In this document: positions 1-11,836 of the stretch, one piece after another | Numbering within the stretch: the stretch's first letter is position 1 | How the letters are laid out: each line of letters opens with the position of its first letter | Assembly (NCBI GenBank): GCA_963575645.1 | Contig: OY754469.1 | Coordinates: forward strand, 22,400,001 to 22,464,000 | Direction of reading: 5' to 3' | DNA from: Xanthostigma xanthostigma | Taxonomy: Eukaryota; Arthropoda; Insecta; Raphidioptera; Raphidiidae | DNA length: 64,000 nt | Position numbers and translations under genes: made by a program | The notes under the pieces: model-generated | What the model was told of the DNA's origin: nothing | The model's input: only the letters and a program-made list of their open reading frames with translations | The model's database searches: none

Positions 1-187
1 ATCTACTAATAAACGTTCACTGACTAAATATTTCTCTCACGGAAAACATTCTCTGCAGAATGTTATAAATCTTATGGTACTATTCTGCATGGTCAATGTT
101 AAAATTTACAGCGGTATTAGGCAATGCGCGCATGAATAAATCGAATTATCGAATAAATACACAACAACAATATCACTATATACCAAT

Positions 188-520
188 GTAATGTTATAAA
201 GAAAGGGTGCGAATTTTGCGATTTTGCGTGTATGCGGAGGGTAATCTCCAAAACTACTAATCCGATCTCAATTTTTTTCACCAATATTTAGAATGGACCT
301 TCAGGATGGACATAAGCTGTATATTCAAATCTTTAATTAACGTCTGAATAGAACTCTTCAAATAAATAAAATTATTGACCAATATATAGTCCGAAAAAAT
401 TAGTCGATAATTTTATTTATTTGATCAACTGTATATTATCGCGTTTAAATAGAACCGCTCTTCGCTTCGACCAATTTTGCAAAGTCGACGAAAAATCTAT
501 ACTATCTATAGTTCTATGAG
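188..520 (+). mobile_element. Helitron-like element, copy 1, interrupted
   Basis: The body (ATTATAAAG-type start, GGAGGGTAATCTCC, ACCTTCAGGATGGA, CCAATTTTGCAA) is shared with copies at 608-1265 and 6940-7180. The 6940 copy ends in GGGCCGCTAG before T, a Helitron-type end. This copy is split at 325/429 by a 103-bp insertion. Confidence 0.6.
326..428 (+). mobile_element. 103-bp Penelope-like fragment with 9-bp target duplication
   Basis: CTGTATATT occurs at 317-325 and again at 429-437, and uninterrupted copies of the host repeat carry only one such site. The insert begins CAAATCTTTAATTAACGTC and contains the AAAATTATTGACCAAT and GTCGATAATTTTATT ends seen in the longer copies at 28688 and 50366. 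Confidence 0.65.
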
Positions 521-607
521 TATACTAATATTTTTTTTTAATATATGGTTTATTGGCCTCTACATCCTCTGACATAATCACTAATCAGCCATGTCAATAC
601 GATCGGA

Positions 608-1265
608 ACTATACTAATATTATAAAGAGAGATTGCGAATTTTGTGAGTTTGTGTGTATGCGGAGGGTAATCTACGGTACCACTGCACCTATTTGAAAAA
701 TTCTTTCATCACTGTATAACAGTGTTTTTCAACCTTTTTCATTAAGCGACCCCCCTGGTATGAAAAAATATTTTGCGACCCCCCTGGTATGAAAAAATAT
801 CTCGCGACCCCCCGATCCTTCGCTTTTTTATCATGTATGTTACAGTGTTACAAATATTCCATACGACGTTTTTATACGTCTCCATAATTAGGATTCGGAT
901 ATAAGTACATAATATAGTACGTAAAACACATTATTTAACAATTATGTACATACATCGAATACGTATATCCTTTTGTTAAAATTCTCTTACTTATTAATCA
1001 ATCGTATTTATCTTTATTGTTTTTTTACTAAAATTCTCTCGACCTTTGGCGACCCCCCTACAGAAGCTTCGCGACCCCCCAGGGGGTCGCGACCACCAGG
1101 TTGAAAAACACTGCTGTATAGCATGAACCTTCAGGATGGAAGATTGGCTACATATATTATGGCGTTAATATTAAAGCGCTTTTCATGGAGACCAATTTTG
1201 CAACGTTTACGACGAAAAAACGATGGCAATCTACGAATTTAGGCGAAGCCATACCGGGCCACTTG
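608..1265 (+). mobile_element. Helitron-like element, copy 2, with hAT MITE inside
   Basis: It starts TATACTAATATTATAAAGAG, runs through GGAGGGTAATCT and ACCTTCAGGATGGA, and ends in GGCGAAGCCATACCGGGCC. It is interrupted at 720-1113 by a hAT-type MITE. Confidence 0.6.
720..1113. mobile_element. hAT-type MITE with GACCCCCC-rich ends
   Basis: The terminal inverted repeats are CAGTGTTTTTCAACC and GGTTGAAAAACACTG. They are flanked by an 8-bp duplication, CTGTATAA (712-719) and CTGTATAG (1114-1121), with one mismatch. GCGACCCCCC blocks lie inside both ends. The element is 394 bp and has no coding frame. Confidence 0.85.
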
Positions 1266-1956
1266 TATTATATAATAGCACTATAAATGACATCTACAAG
1301 TCTACTCTAATTGATATATTTATATAAGTTAACAATAATAAACTCTATCTTTTTTTTTAATATAAGGGTTTTTTGGCCTTTGTTTGCACAATCAGCCATC
1401 ATCGGTAAAAAATCAAACTCTATCTATTAATGCAAAATTTCTTCCAGGTTTATGAAAAATCATTAATATAAATAGAATTAATGGTTCGCTACTGATTTTA
1501 ATTTCTTCACGAAATGATATTAACTTCTTAGTGTAAACGCATTCATGATTCTAAAAATAAATACTGTAAATCATAACAGCGAGTGCATTTTAAGAATACG
1601 ACATGAATGTAAACACGTCGTAGCGATTTCATGCAACTTATGTCAGATTTCTAATAATATGATATTAATTTAATAATTTGATGCATTATTTTTTACCGTC
1701 ACCCGCAGCATTGTACGCCTTGACGTAAAATCGGTTTTATCTATTTTACAGAGTGTTCGCAGGGACGCGTGAGAGATGCAGTTTCTTAGGCAATTTTAAG
1801 TCGACAATATCTTATCCCATCAAAAACATTTCACGTAAATAATGTAATGAAGTCTTGCGTTGATAGTCCATTAAAAATATAAATGCCAAAAAAACGGTCA
1901 TAGGTACCCGGTACAAAAATGATTTAGATCTAGAAGTATGACAAACGTTTTCACTT

Positions 1957-2035
1957 GGTAAAGGCCGCTGCACACGAAGCTAAAGACACTGCCGGGACTT
2001 CTGGCTGGCTGGCTAGCTCACAAGATACATTTTTT
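1957..2035. repeat. Fragment of a GGCCGCTGCACACGA-type MITE
   Basis: AAAGGCCGCTGCACACGA followed by a GGCTGGCTGGCTAGC run resembles the reversed end at 39870-39935 and the piece at 30110-30190 (GCAGTGACGTCATT, CTCGTGTGCAGC). Only one end is present here. Confidence 0.45.
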
Positions 2036-2042
2036 TAGGCTA

Positions 2043-2460
2043 TTAGCTGTCAAAAAATAATAAAATAAAACTGTTTATAAAAATTAAGCTACTAAACACA
2101 TTTCTTTGAATTTATATAGGGTTTTACTCTGATAGTAATCAAAGTGAATAAAATATAAACCAAGGCGATCCGACCAAAATTGCGATCTGTAGAGTTCAAA
2201 CGTACGTACGTACAGACCAATCGACAACTGCTGTTTTTGATTTTCAGTTACAATTTTAGTAGCAATTATGAGCTCAAATCGATCTAAAAATGGTTCTGTT
2301 TTAGAGAACAAAATCTCCTCTTTTCAAATAACTACAATTTGAATGGATTTCGTGTGAAATTAACTTAGATATCACTTCTCGTATGAACGAAAGTTAGCTC
2401 TCACGCGCAAAGCGTTAATAGAGCACATACCGCTAGTGAAGCGGTGGTATGTGCAAGAGA
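2043..2460 (+). repeat. Dispersed repeat with ACGT microsatellite and terminal hairpin, copy 1
   Basis: It is directly repeated at 63207-63650 with high similarity along its length. It contains a short ACGT run (about three units) and ends with GCACATACCGCT and a near-complement AGCGG-GTATGTGC, a hairpin. The ORF on the reverse strand here is part of this repeat. Confidence 0.65.
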
Positions 2461-2684
2461 TAATTAAGCAATTAGGTATTTAAAAAAATTACATTTTTAT
2501 CGCAAGTGAATATTCTAGAATCATCCCAAGACATAATTCAAGGATTATGTATATTGTTAACATAACTATAAAGGTTTGAAAATTAATGGTAAACTTAATT
2601 TTTAATTATACAATTATTATAAAATTATACATACAAATTTTGTTATTGTATTACAAAGAGTGTATTGTATATTATTTTTAGAGC

Positions 2685-2726
2685 CTGATGAGTGATGAAC
2701 TCCAAATAAAATAATATAGGACGAAA
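2685..2726 (+). other. Hammerhead-like core, diverged
   Basis: CTGATGAG is followed by ACTCCAAAT, an AT loop, GGAC and GAAATGTTGC. The order matches the Penelope-like cores at 28756, 48651 and 50518. Helix II can form only a few pairs and stems I and III are not evident, so activity is doubtful. Confidence 0.3.
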
Positions 2727-3892
2727 TGTTGCTATTTAACTTCATTAATGAGTACTGTCAAACCATAAAGTGTCTAGAAAAGTCGACGAAATTTTAAAGA
2801 TATAAAACGATATTATTATAACAGTGGCAAATACTTCTAAAAATAAACAAAATTTCAAAAAAATGCCATCATAAAGTAAACGATGATACTTTAGAAAGTG
2901 TACGTATATTGTTTAAGCTGGTACATCTGCATTTCATCCAATTCCATTGAACTTCATAAAAATAAATATTTCGTGAATGTTTCGTATCTTGTACATCCTA
3001 AACGTTTTTTTGGCAATTTATACGTAAATTGTTTGTGCTAAAATTTGACTGTTTATTTTATTTTTATCCTGTTTATAACGAACCTGTAAACAACTAACTT
3101 TATATATTGCAGAGATCTATTCCATTTTTGACTTGATTTATTTTGTATTAAAAATATGCGATATAATTTATCACCATAAGATGAAACTTTTCATGTCTAA
3201 GTAAAATATATATTTTCATATTTTCAGTCGAACTTTTTAGATATTTTGTAAAATATTACGGTAACGTTATAGTAAATTGTATATCTGGTGCCGTAATGGG
3301 TTATATTACGGTGAGCTGTGACAATTTGTTTAAAACGAACACCAGCAAGTTTTAACAGCCAAGCTATACCTACCATTGGTAGAATATTCATCTGCCATGT
3401 TTATTGTTTTAGAGTTGCAAATCACACGATTAATTTTTGTTTAATAATAATATTATAGTATAAATAAAATTTTCGAATAATTTATAGACAAATTAGTAAA
3501 AAAATTAGATGATACATAATAATTAGCGAAAAGAACTTCGTTCCAACCGGGTGTTCCATACACGTCTTTTTTAGCTATGAATCAAAATCGCTTAAATTAG
3601 ATATTAGTAGTGTAGTCCCTGCATTGTTAATGGGATTAACAACGCGCCTAAAGTTTGATTATTCTGGAACGATTTTGATTGGTTACCCCCACCACAGCAT
3701 TTATGAAATATTTCCGATTTACTCAATCTGCTTGTTTTCTAATGGTTTTCTGGCGGTTTTACGTTTCATGTGACAGCACCCTGAGAGTTGAGGTTTTTTG
3801 AATACTTCAATGAGACGAGACAAGCGGCCCAAGACGAAACTTGCCCATCGAAATACAGTCGACACCGAGACTATACCTTTCTCGGCACGAAT

Positions 3893-4168
3893 CAGCCCCG
3901 GATCTACGATTTTTTCGAACCGGGGCAGATACTTGATAATGGCGCCACCTCTCTCCAGCGTTTAAGATGAATTACTTAAAAAAAAACTCACAAATATCTA
4001 ATGGTTAGCATTTTTCGTGAACAGAAAATAAGCAGATTGAGTAAATCGAAAAAAAGTGCAGATTGGGTGTGGTTTTTAATCATATTATACCTATTATAAT
4101 TTTGGCGCCCCCTGAAACTGCCGCCCGGGGCAAGTGCCCCGGTTTGCCCCCCTCTAGATCCGGGGCTG
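3893..4168. mobile_element. MITE with CAGCCCCGGATC ends and perfect 8-bp TSD
   Basis: The ends are CAGCCCCGGATC and GATCCGGGGCTG. GCACGAAT occurs exactly on both sides (3885-3892 and 4169-4176). The element is 276 bp, hAT-type by duplication length and ends. It splits an open frame (see findings). Confidence 0.88.
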
Positions 4169-4486
4169 GCACGAATCATATTGATACTTTTGGAAAAGTA
4201 GAAATATCGTAAGAATTCAAAATTCAATTACAAAATAAATAAAGATTTTTATGAACAGTGGAGTGTTAATTAATTGATGATGCTTCGACGCACAATATGC
4301 CGTGTTCGCTATAAATCTCGATGTAGTTTCCAAAATAAACAACGACTTATAAGCAAAGTTCCCACTAAATTGCGTTTTTGTATTCTGCGCATCATTTTTT
4401 TCATTTTGTAAAAGAAATGCATATTCTTGTTTGCGTGTTATTAAAATGCTTTAAAATGTAATTTTCAAGAGTAATTATTTTTTAAA

Positions 4487-5113
4487 AATTGGTTGTCTGT
4501 AAAGTCGGTTTACGGACGATAGTTTTACGTGATAACGTATTCCGTAATACATAACCTAAACCTCCCAAAATTTGGTTTCAATCCGCTTATCCTTGGTGTC
4601 GGAATGATAAGAAATGTCAAAAGTGACGTTTGCAACTGTCAAAGTATTATGTTCTAATAATAATTAGTTATTCCAATACTTAACTTAGAAGGCGTTGCAT
4701 TTCACAAAATACTAATGTCAAAAAATTGAATTAAACATTAGAAATGCAGCCGTTTTCATGTTAGGACAAGACATACGTTATCTTCTAATTTTCATGTACG
4801 GCAAACAAAGACGACCGACCGCGTCGCGCCATGCATTAGACAACATTGCATTTATACAGCTATTTTTCTATATAAATTTGTATAAAAAAACTGTTTAGAC
4901 AAATTCTGTTATACGAAATCTATGTAAAATGTTCTCCTCTTTCGTTTAAGACTGGTTTCAAATCGATCTGATTTAAATTGTCAGGCGGAACGTTACGCGT
5001 TACGCGTTACGAACGTTAGGATTTAGGAACGTTACACTTTTTCGTGCATGCAGCCGGTGTTTTATCAATTTATAAGATTGGTGATTCATCAATTTATAAG
5101 ACGTTATCACGTC
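4487..5113 (+). mobile_element. Mosaic element 'GGTTGTCTG', full-length copy
   Basis: It starts ATTGGTTGTCTGTAAAGTCG and ends GACGTTATCACGTCAA. ACGTGATAACGT and ACGTTATCACGT form a subterminal inverted repeat. The inside carries GCGTTACGCGTTACG-type repeats and a block shared with 19890-20310 and 60930-61400. Other copies are at 42197-42269 (partial), 42609-43287, 47754-47945 (deleted, reversed) and 53191-53844 (reversed). Confidence 0.75.
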
Positions 5114-5203
5114 AAAAAAATTGACTTCAAATCTCACCATGTCTCGCAACTTGAAATCCTCAATTAAAACATGTCCAATAACTGTGTTTTTTTTTCGTTT
5201 TAG

Positions 5204-5321
5204 GTTTTAGCTATCCTATGCATTTTTGTGCAGGAGAGTTTATCGAAAGAACATCATACAAAATTCCATTCAACTTTAAGAAAAAATAAACGTCACGCGA
5301 ATGCGGAAACAGCTGCTCAAG
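5204..5321 (+). CDS. Gene 1, second coding exon: end of signal peptide of a Lys/His/Gly-rich secreted protein
   Basis: A pyrimidine-rich tract ending in TTTTAG precedes the exon and GTATGA follows it. It opens in phase 0 with a hydrophobic run (VLAILCIFV) followed by QESLSKEHH, which reads as the second half of a signal peptide and the start of the mature protein. It then gives a basic stretch ending AETAAQ and leaves one base, which joins the next exon to make a Gly codon. The exon carrying the start Met was not found. A Met followed by a few codons and a GT at 3296-3310 fits the phase, but it lies in sequence that recurs near 56095, so it is probably repeat DNA. The true first exon may lie upstream of this window. 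Confidence 0.7.
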
Positions 5322-5615
5322 GTATGATGCGTTGCAGACATTGTATGACGTGTAATAAATAAAAAAGTGTCATAGTCCATGGTCACTGTGGACTGTTTGA
5401 CTGAAGTCCACTAAACAATGAAGTGAATAAAGACTGATTTATGCACACCCGTTTCGTGTTCCCACCGTGCTCTGGCTAGTAATGAAATAAAATTCGTTAC
5501 AGTATTTTCACATCTAATAACAGATTACAACATCTCCCAATACGCGTACCATGGCCGAACACCGCAATCACTAATTACTGTAAACGTCAATATTTTCCTA
5601 GCTACTTTATGTATA

Positions 5616-6055
5616 AAACTAGCGGTCCGGCTCGGTTTCATCTGGGTGCTATAGATATATTTTGCGTTATTGGAAATTTCTGCAAAATTTATTTAATTAA
5701 GAAACGACGACAGCGTCAAAATGTGTGAACTAATATAGTTTTGAGCTGATGTCGCTTGGTGGCAGTGTCCGCTAGCTCATGTCGCTAGTTCCCGCCTGAT
5801 TCGCTGCAGTGACGCACCAATTGACACAGTCAATTGCATGAGCTTACGCGATGTCGTGACATGTTACGAATACAGTTTTTATTTAGAGAACACCCTTATT
5901 TTGTACAAATTATGTACAGAAACCTTACTCGTTTATTACTCTTCTATTAGTGAAAACCGTATGAAAATCCGTTCGATATAGTTTTTGAGTTTATCGCGTT
6001 CAGACAGACAGGCAGACGCGGCTGGGGGACTTTATTTTATAATACTTATATAACT
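5616..6055 (-). repeat. Reversed Helitron-like fragment
   Basis: ACTAGCGGTCCGGCTCGG at the left is the reverse complement of a Helitron-type end (GGACCGCTAGT). At the right is the sequence ATGAAAATCCGTTCG with CAGACAGACAGGCAGACGCG, typical of insect Helitron or retroelement tails. Confidence 0.45.
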
Positions 6056-6278
6056 TTAACGGTTTACACAGCGCATGCAACGGAAGCTCTCAAAAGGAAT
6101 TGTTATTGCTACACTTTTCATTGATGCTCCGCTCCTATTGGTCGTAGCGTGATATTATATAGCCTATATAGTCTTCGTCAATAAATGGGCTATCCAATAA
6201 AAACATTTTTCTAAAGCGAACCAGTAGTTCCTAAGATTAGCACGTTGAACCAAACAAACAAACTTTTCAGCTTTATTA

Positions 6279-6945
6279 TCTATATACCTATATAAAAATC
6301 TCGTGTCACAAGTGTTTGTTATCGAACTCCTCTGAAACGACCTGACCGATTTTTATGAAATTTTTTGTGTATACTTGGTAGGTCTGAGAATAGGTCGTAG
6401 GTTATTTTTTATACCCCTAGGTGATAAGGGTGACTCTCTATTTTTTTTTAATTTTTGGGACAAATTTTTTTTTTATTTTTTTATGATTTACCATTAAAAA
6501 ATACTTATAACCCTAAATTTTCTCCGTTCTAGCACCAACTCTTATTTTTTAATAGCAATATTAGTATTTTCACTTTTATCCACAGATGCGCAAGATGGCA
6601 ATATAACGGTAAATTTTTATGTATTTAACCCAGTGAAAACAGAAAGTGCGATTGTTATAATGTGGTCGATAACTTGTCAATAATTATCAATCGATCAGTT
6701 ATCCCCGCCAGGCGTCTACATGTGTCACTTCTCACCCAACAAACAACACGGTGTAGGGAGCCGATCTCTTGTCTCTCTCACACAATAAGCTTAGTAGCAA
6801 ACGACCTAAAACTGTTTTAGGGCTAAATAGCGACAACTGTTAGAGCTTGCTCAAAGCTATTAGTTCACACGCTGGGACGCAATCGAAATACATTTTGCAG
6901 AATTATATCTATCGCACCCAGGTGAAACCGGAACGGACCGCTATA
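6279..6945 (+). mobile_element. Helitron-like element, second family
   Basis: It begins at TC after A (TCTATATACC), with AAAATCTCGTGTCAC close to the start. It ends GCACCCAGGTGAAACCGGAACGG before a degenerate CTAT. A related copy lies at 41541-41886. It abuts copy 3 of the first family. Confidence 0.55.
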
Positions 6946-7180
6946 ATATTATAAAGAGCTAAAGTTTGTAAGTTTGGATATGGCAGGCAATCTCCGAAAC
7001 TACTCATCCGATTTCAATTTTTTTTTCACCAATATTTAGGATGGACCTTCAGGTTTGATACCGGCTATATATTATTGCGTTTAAATAAAAGCACTTTTCG
7101 TAGAGACCAATTTTGCAACGCAAGTCAACGAAAAAAGGCGACAAACTACAAATTCGGGCGAAGCCGAACCGGGCCGCTAG
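6940..7180 (+). mobile_element. Helitron-like element, first family, copy 3
   Basis: It starts TATAATATTATAAAGAGC and ends GGCGAAGCCGAACCGGGCCGCTAG followed by T. CTAG before T and the GC-rich hairpin next to it fit a Helitron 3' end. It is uninterrupted, so it shows where copy 1 was split. Confidence 0.65.
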
Positions 7181-7182
7181 TT

Positions 7183-9740
7183 AGTATATAAGATTTGACA
7201 TTCGAAATATAACGTAGCCGTGGCACGGAGGCGGAACGGCTGTGTATAAATGTACCTTTAGAAATACACTAGTGTCGTGCTAATCCTGGTTTTATGATTA
7301 TTCAGAATTCAGAACTTCTGGTAAGCCAACTACCGCGTTAAAATTTTTTCCTGTTCACAACAGATTTTTTGGCGACTATTGGGAACTATATTTCAGAAAT
7401 TTGATCACGAATTTACTGTACCTAAATGGATGGTGAAATTAAAGAACATAAAAATTCGAATATCAAAATGTTTTTTTATTGTTAGGAAATTATCCATCAT
7501 TAAGATTATATTACTTTAAATAGATTTCACATTATGAATTTGTTTCAATTAACTTGTTGCTGAACAGTTGAATTTTTCCGAATTTTAAGCTAACTATAAT
7601 ATTTTAATTAGGTATAGGTACTTATTGTAAGGTCAGTTTTTTCACGCGAAAATCTATTTTAATTGACCTGAAAACTCCAACTGAAGTTTAAATTATAAGA
7701 TCTCTAAAGCTAAGAATCTAGTTTTATGACTAACCACTATCAAATTTTAGTTAGTTTGCTCTACGCTGGTATAAAGTTATTTTTAAGGGGGGAGTAAGGT
7801 TAATTCGATATAAAAAAGCATATTTCATATTTTTTTTGACGACACAGTTAATATATATTTATTTCTAAAATTACTACATAATTAAATAACATTCAGAAAA
7901 TATTCCGTGAAATTTTCATTAATTTTTATGAAGAAATGAGCCATTGGCAGCGAATCTCCGCGGACGTCTCAAAAAAAAGTTTTATTGCAGTGCCCCTCAT
8001 AACTCATCATTAGATGATCTGAAATCAAAAAACTAAAATGATTTTATTAGTTGAGAAGTTTCTGCAGGTAACATCGTGGTGTTTCTTTATAATCGATTTT
8101 TCAATTTTTTCAGCTTACTTAAAAGTGAAAAATCGAAAATTTTGTTATTTTAAAATACGTAAAAAACCTCGTCATTTATGTAAAGAAAGAGTGGGCAAAA
8201 TTTCCAAAAGAACGGTGCTGAAGATTTTCAAAAATGATAAGTTTCAGAAAAATGCTTTAAAGCTTTGCAAGTAGGTATAGAAAACCGGTCTGAAGGAACG
8301 GACGCTCAAAAGCTCATAACTCCGTTCATTTTGCTCCGATCGACTTGAAATTTTGACAAAATATTTTGAGATGTTATACATTCATTACACAAAACAAAAC
8401 AAAAAATACCAAAAAAGTTCAATTTTTTTTCTGCAAACAACTTTATCTTGTTAATTTTGATGTACGCGTAAAAATCGCTCCCATCATTTTTTCACAACGC
8501 GCCAAAAGAAGTATAACTTCAAAAATAGCGTAATTACCGGGCTTTTCATTAAAATCAATATATTTGTTAAGACATATATGGTTCATAAAAGAAAGAATCA
8601 TGACAAATACATATCGCCAGAGGCACCGTGAACAATGACGAAGTTTATTATGTTTTTGTTTTGAGGTACCTTATTCGATTAAAGTCGACATCACTAATCT
8701 ATTTATAGTTATTTTATAAATAGATTGTAATTTTAACTAATTTATAATGTATTAAATGCTTTGCATGCAGCGTTGAAAGTTCCGAAAGATAAATGACAGT
8801 TCGCAATTTTATAGCTCAAACAGATTAACAAGTATTGCTGTATAAACGAATGTATGTCAGTTCTAGAACTGTCTTCGTAAATTAAATTTGTGCATTAGAT
8901 ACTTCCTTTTTTGTTTACAAAAACACGTTTACTATATATTTTAATGTTAAAACAAGCTTTCACAAAATCATTTTATAACAAGAATAAACCTAAAATTCTC
9001 AATATCCAAATTATGGACGGCAGAACTCCAGCGGCTTAGCTCGAAAAAAAAACAACGAATTGTTCACATTTGTATAAAAGCCTGAAATTTGTAATGATGG
9101 AATAGCATACCAATCTAAAGATATTGGACAGCATTTTAAAATTTTTCAGGGACCCTTAAAAACCAAGATGGCTGCTAGCATATTTAATTGTTCTGTAATA
9201 ATTATAATGGTCTTGTTTGATTGATATTTGATATTCAGATTATTCATGCATTTTTTTTTATTAAAAGTGCATTTGTGACAACTTGGTCATTCACGCGAAA
9301 TAATAAAATAAAATAACAAAAATTTACAATAAATAAAATTATCGACCAATTATTTATTTATTGAAGAGTTCTAATCAGACGTTAATCAAAGATTTGAACA
9401 AAAATTTATACATTATACATTAGCTTACAATTTGTATCACTGGTTCACATTAGAAACTACATGCATTTTGATATGTTAAATACAAATTCAAGAACAAAAT
9501 TAGCATTTCACAATCTAAAACTACGAAAAACCAAGACGAAGGCCAACAATTGAAATGTTATTTATTATCAGATTTGATCGATTTCCGGTAAAACTCTGAA
9601 CACAATTATTTTATGATATGTCTGTGATAGATGTGTAATTTTATTTGTATGAATCGGTGCCATAATTAACATACAGATATTATGATTTTTTACGCATTAC
9701 GATTTTCAAAATTTTTCATTAATATGGGCACTAAAACTCA
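7183..9740. other. Intron 2 of gene 1, central part: no gene seen
   Basis: AT-rich DNA. An open frame at 8038-8274 is rich in Phe, Lys and Ile, has no recognisable domain and no splice support, so it is not called. A reversed piece of the Penelope-like family lies at about 9330-9400 (ATTATCGACCAATTATTT, GACGTTAATCAAAGATTT). Confidence 0.5.
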
Positions 9741-9954
9741 AGTTAATTTAATTTTGCCCTCAAATGACACTGCAGCTCAATAAATACGTGTAGAAATCAA
9801 AAACCATTACAACCCGACAATAATAACAACATAATTGTATTGTGTGACTGCCATACTGGTTTTTGCGGTTTCCAATTGCAAACGCTAATTTTAACTTCGA
9901 ATTCGAAATTGGCACTTGGCATTTTGAAGCTCTAAAATTGATTTTGAAGTGGCC

Positions 9955-10130
9955 TAATGTCATATTATCTAAATACGGGAAGGAAAAAAGTTGTGGTACC
10001 GATTTAAGTGGTTTTAATTCTCTTCGTTTTGATGAGGGAAAGTACACAATTTCATCACGATGTGTGCAAGTTAACACACTCAAATCGATACTACAACTTT
10101 TTTCCTTCCTGTATTTATATAATATATGAT
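9955..10130. repeat. Long hairpin, 35-base arms
   Basis: The arm at 9971-10005 (AAATACGGGAAGGAAAAAAG onward) pairs with 10082-10116. There are three differences over 35 bases, two of which are G-U compatible on the + strand. Pairing extends weakly outward. The loop is about 76 bases. The 128-residue frame on the - strand here has no domain and follows the repeat. Confidence 0.6.
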
Positions 10131-10893
10131 TTAGAGGGTTGTACAAATTCAGGATAAATCCCTATAAAAATCTCAATAACGTTCAAACTTAAAAATTTTA
10201 TTAATTATGGTTGAATTTCGATCATTTGGCGACCCACTAGTAATAATAACTCTCATGCTTTTATACAAAAGTGGACATTTATTTAGCTAAGCCGTCGCAA
10301 TACATTGGTGCTTCCATGACTCGTCTATTTATTATTATAAACCTTGGTCTCCTGGTTTTAGTCTAAGAACCAGTGGCAGTATTTATAAATTTTCAGTTTA
10401 TTAATAAAAATATTTATTGGTGTTATGTCCCGATAATTTCGGCAGCTGCTGGTTGCCTAAAGAAATTAAGTAAAAAATTGTAATTTTTTAAAGTTTTCAG
10501 TTACATTTCCGTTAACTTTAAAAGACCACACACATACTTGTTAAGCATAAACCTGCACAACCAGCATAGCACAAATTCATAACCTGCACACTAGACCAGC
10601 ATTAACCAGCAAATTTTAGTGCAAGTTTCATAATGTGATGTAGACAATTTGCAGTGTTTGAGTATTATATCAATGTAAATTAATTAGTGAAAACGACACG
10701 TTGTTGGTTGCAAGCGCTGGTCTTATGTGCGCAACTCCGTTAAATAACGTGGGTACCTTCACGAACAGGCTTTTTTGCTTCGTGCTGTGCTGGTCGTGTA
10801 AGGTCATGCTTGATAAATGTGTGCGATCCTTAAAAATTCAATGAAAACAGTTTGAGGCATAAAACATTGATTATTTAACTTCTTTTTTTTAAG

Positions 10894-11195
10894 GACACAA
10901 GAGTCATGGTAAAGAAGAACTTATAAAATCGAAACAAGAATTGAAGCATTACAATTTCAAGCACGAAGGGGCTAAATCTCACTCTGGTGGTAAATCTGCT
11001 CATGACAGTGAACACGCCAAGAAGGGTCATGGCGGTGCTTTGATATCAAACAAAAAACATGCCGAAAAGGCTGGCAAAAAGACCGAATATCATGATGAAG
11101 GCTCGGCAGGTGGACAGCATCACGTCAGCAAAGGTGGTAACCATGGAGCTGCCTACAAACATGGCAAAGCTGATAAAGGCAGCAGCTTGACAAAG
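10894..11195 (+). CDS. Gene 1, third coding exon: main Lys/His/Gly-rich body of the secreted protein
   Basis: This is the largest exon, 302 bases, which with the base carried from the previous exon makes 101 codons. The acceptor is TTTTTTTTAAG and the donor is AAG-GTTCG. The product is packed with Lys, His, Gly, Ser and Ala in loose repeats such as HKSHGKEEL, HEGAKSHSGG, HAKKGHGG and GGNHGAAYKHGK, with no Cys and little hydrophobic content, so it should be extracellular and disordered. Joined exons give about 244 residues plus the missing first few. The composition resembles the insect family of Lys/Gly/His-rich secreted proteins of unknown function (DUF4779-like); that match is from memory. 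His clusters could bind metal or tune pH response, but this is inference. An unspliced reading through to 11222 is less likely, because the donor joins in frame to the next two exons. Confidence 0.8.
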
Positions 11196-11225
11196 GTTCG
11201 ATCATTTGATATTTCCCTCTAAAAA

Positions 11226-11836
11226 ATGCCAGCCTATTAGGCGACAGAACAAATCGAACTTCAAAAATATTGTAATTTGACATATTATAAATAATAAAAT
11301 TTCTGTTAACGCATGTAGTGACGCGGGTAACGATCGACCAGTAATAAATATTATGATATTTGCTATTGGTATGCATGGTTATATAATATGTTTTCAGATG
11401 TAAAAGCTAACCAAAGCATGTTTGTCAGCTACCTAACTAATTTCTTTTTGACAGACATTCAAAAGAAAACAACAGTTGATTTTTTTATTTTCAAAATATT
11501 TCCGAAACTATAAAGTGTAGAAACAAATTTTAAACGAAATTTTCTTTAAAAAATAACTACAATAACAAACTGTTATGAAAAGTATACCGTTATTACATAA
11601 AACAACATTAAAGCATATGTCTTCTCTGTGCATGCGCCGATTGTCCCCAAAACAACATTACTTTATATTATTGAATATCAAATATTCTCCCAAAATTTGG
11701 CTTCAATCCGCTCATCCATTTGCTCTGGATCTGTTCTCAGTCAGGCGCACAAACTTTTTCTAAAAATATGTTTTTTCAACTCGGGGAACCTCAAAACGAA
11801 AAAAATAGTTGGAATGGTAACAGTTATTGACTGAGT
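11226..11836 (+). repeat. Diverged mosaic repeat copy in intron 3 of gene 1
   Basis: TAGGCGACAGAACAAATCG, GCATGCGCCGATTGTCCCC and CCCAAAATTTGGCTTC line up with the copy at 43798-44393, including one GCATGCGC unit. Confidence 0.5.

Noticed and set aside
3296..3310. Possible first coding exon of gene 1 (ATG plus four codons before GTGAG)
   Set aside because: Phase fits, but the surrounding sequence recurs near 56095 as repeat DNA, there is no good TATA box, and the resulting leader lacks a basic start.
8038..8274. 78-codon open frame on the + strand
   Set aside because: Phe/Lys/Ile-rich, no domain, no promoter or splice context; expected by chance in AT-rich DNA.
9760..10146. 128-codon frame on the - strand, the longest single frame in the window
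   Set aside because: It follows a long hairpin repeat and overlaps an open frame on the other strand; no recognisable domain.
11125..11376. Frame opposite gene 1 exon 3
   Set aside because: Shadow of the spliced coding exon, rich in residues expected from the reverse complement.
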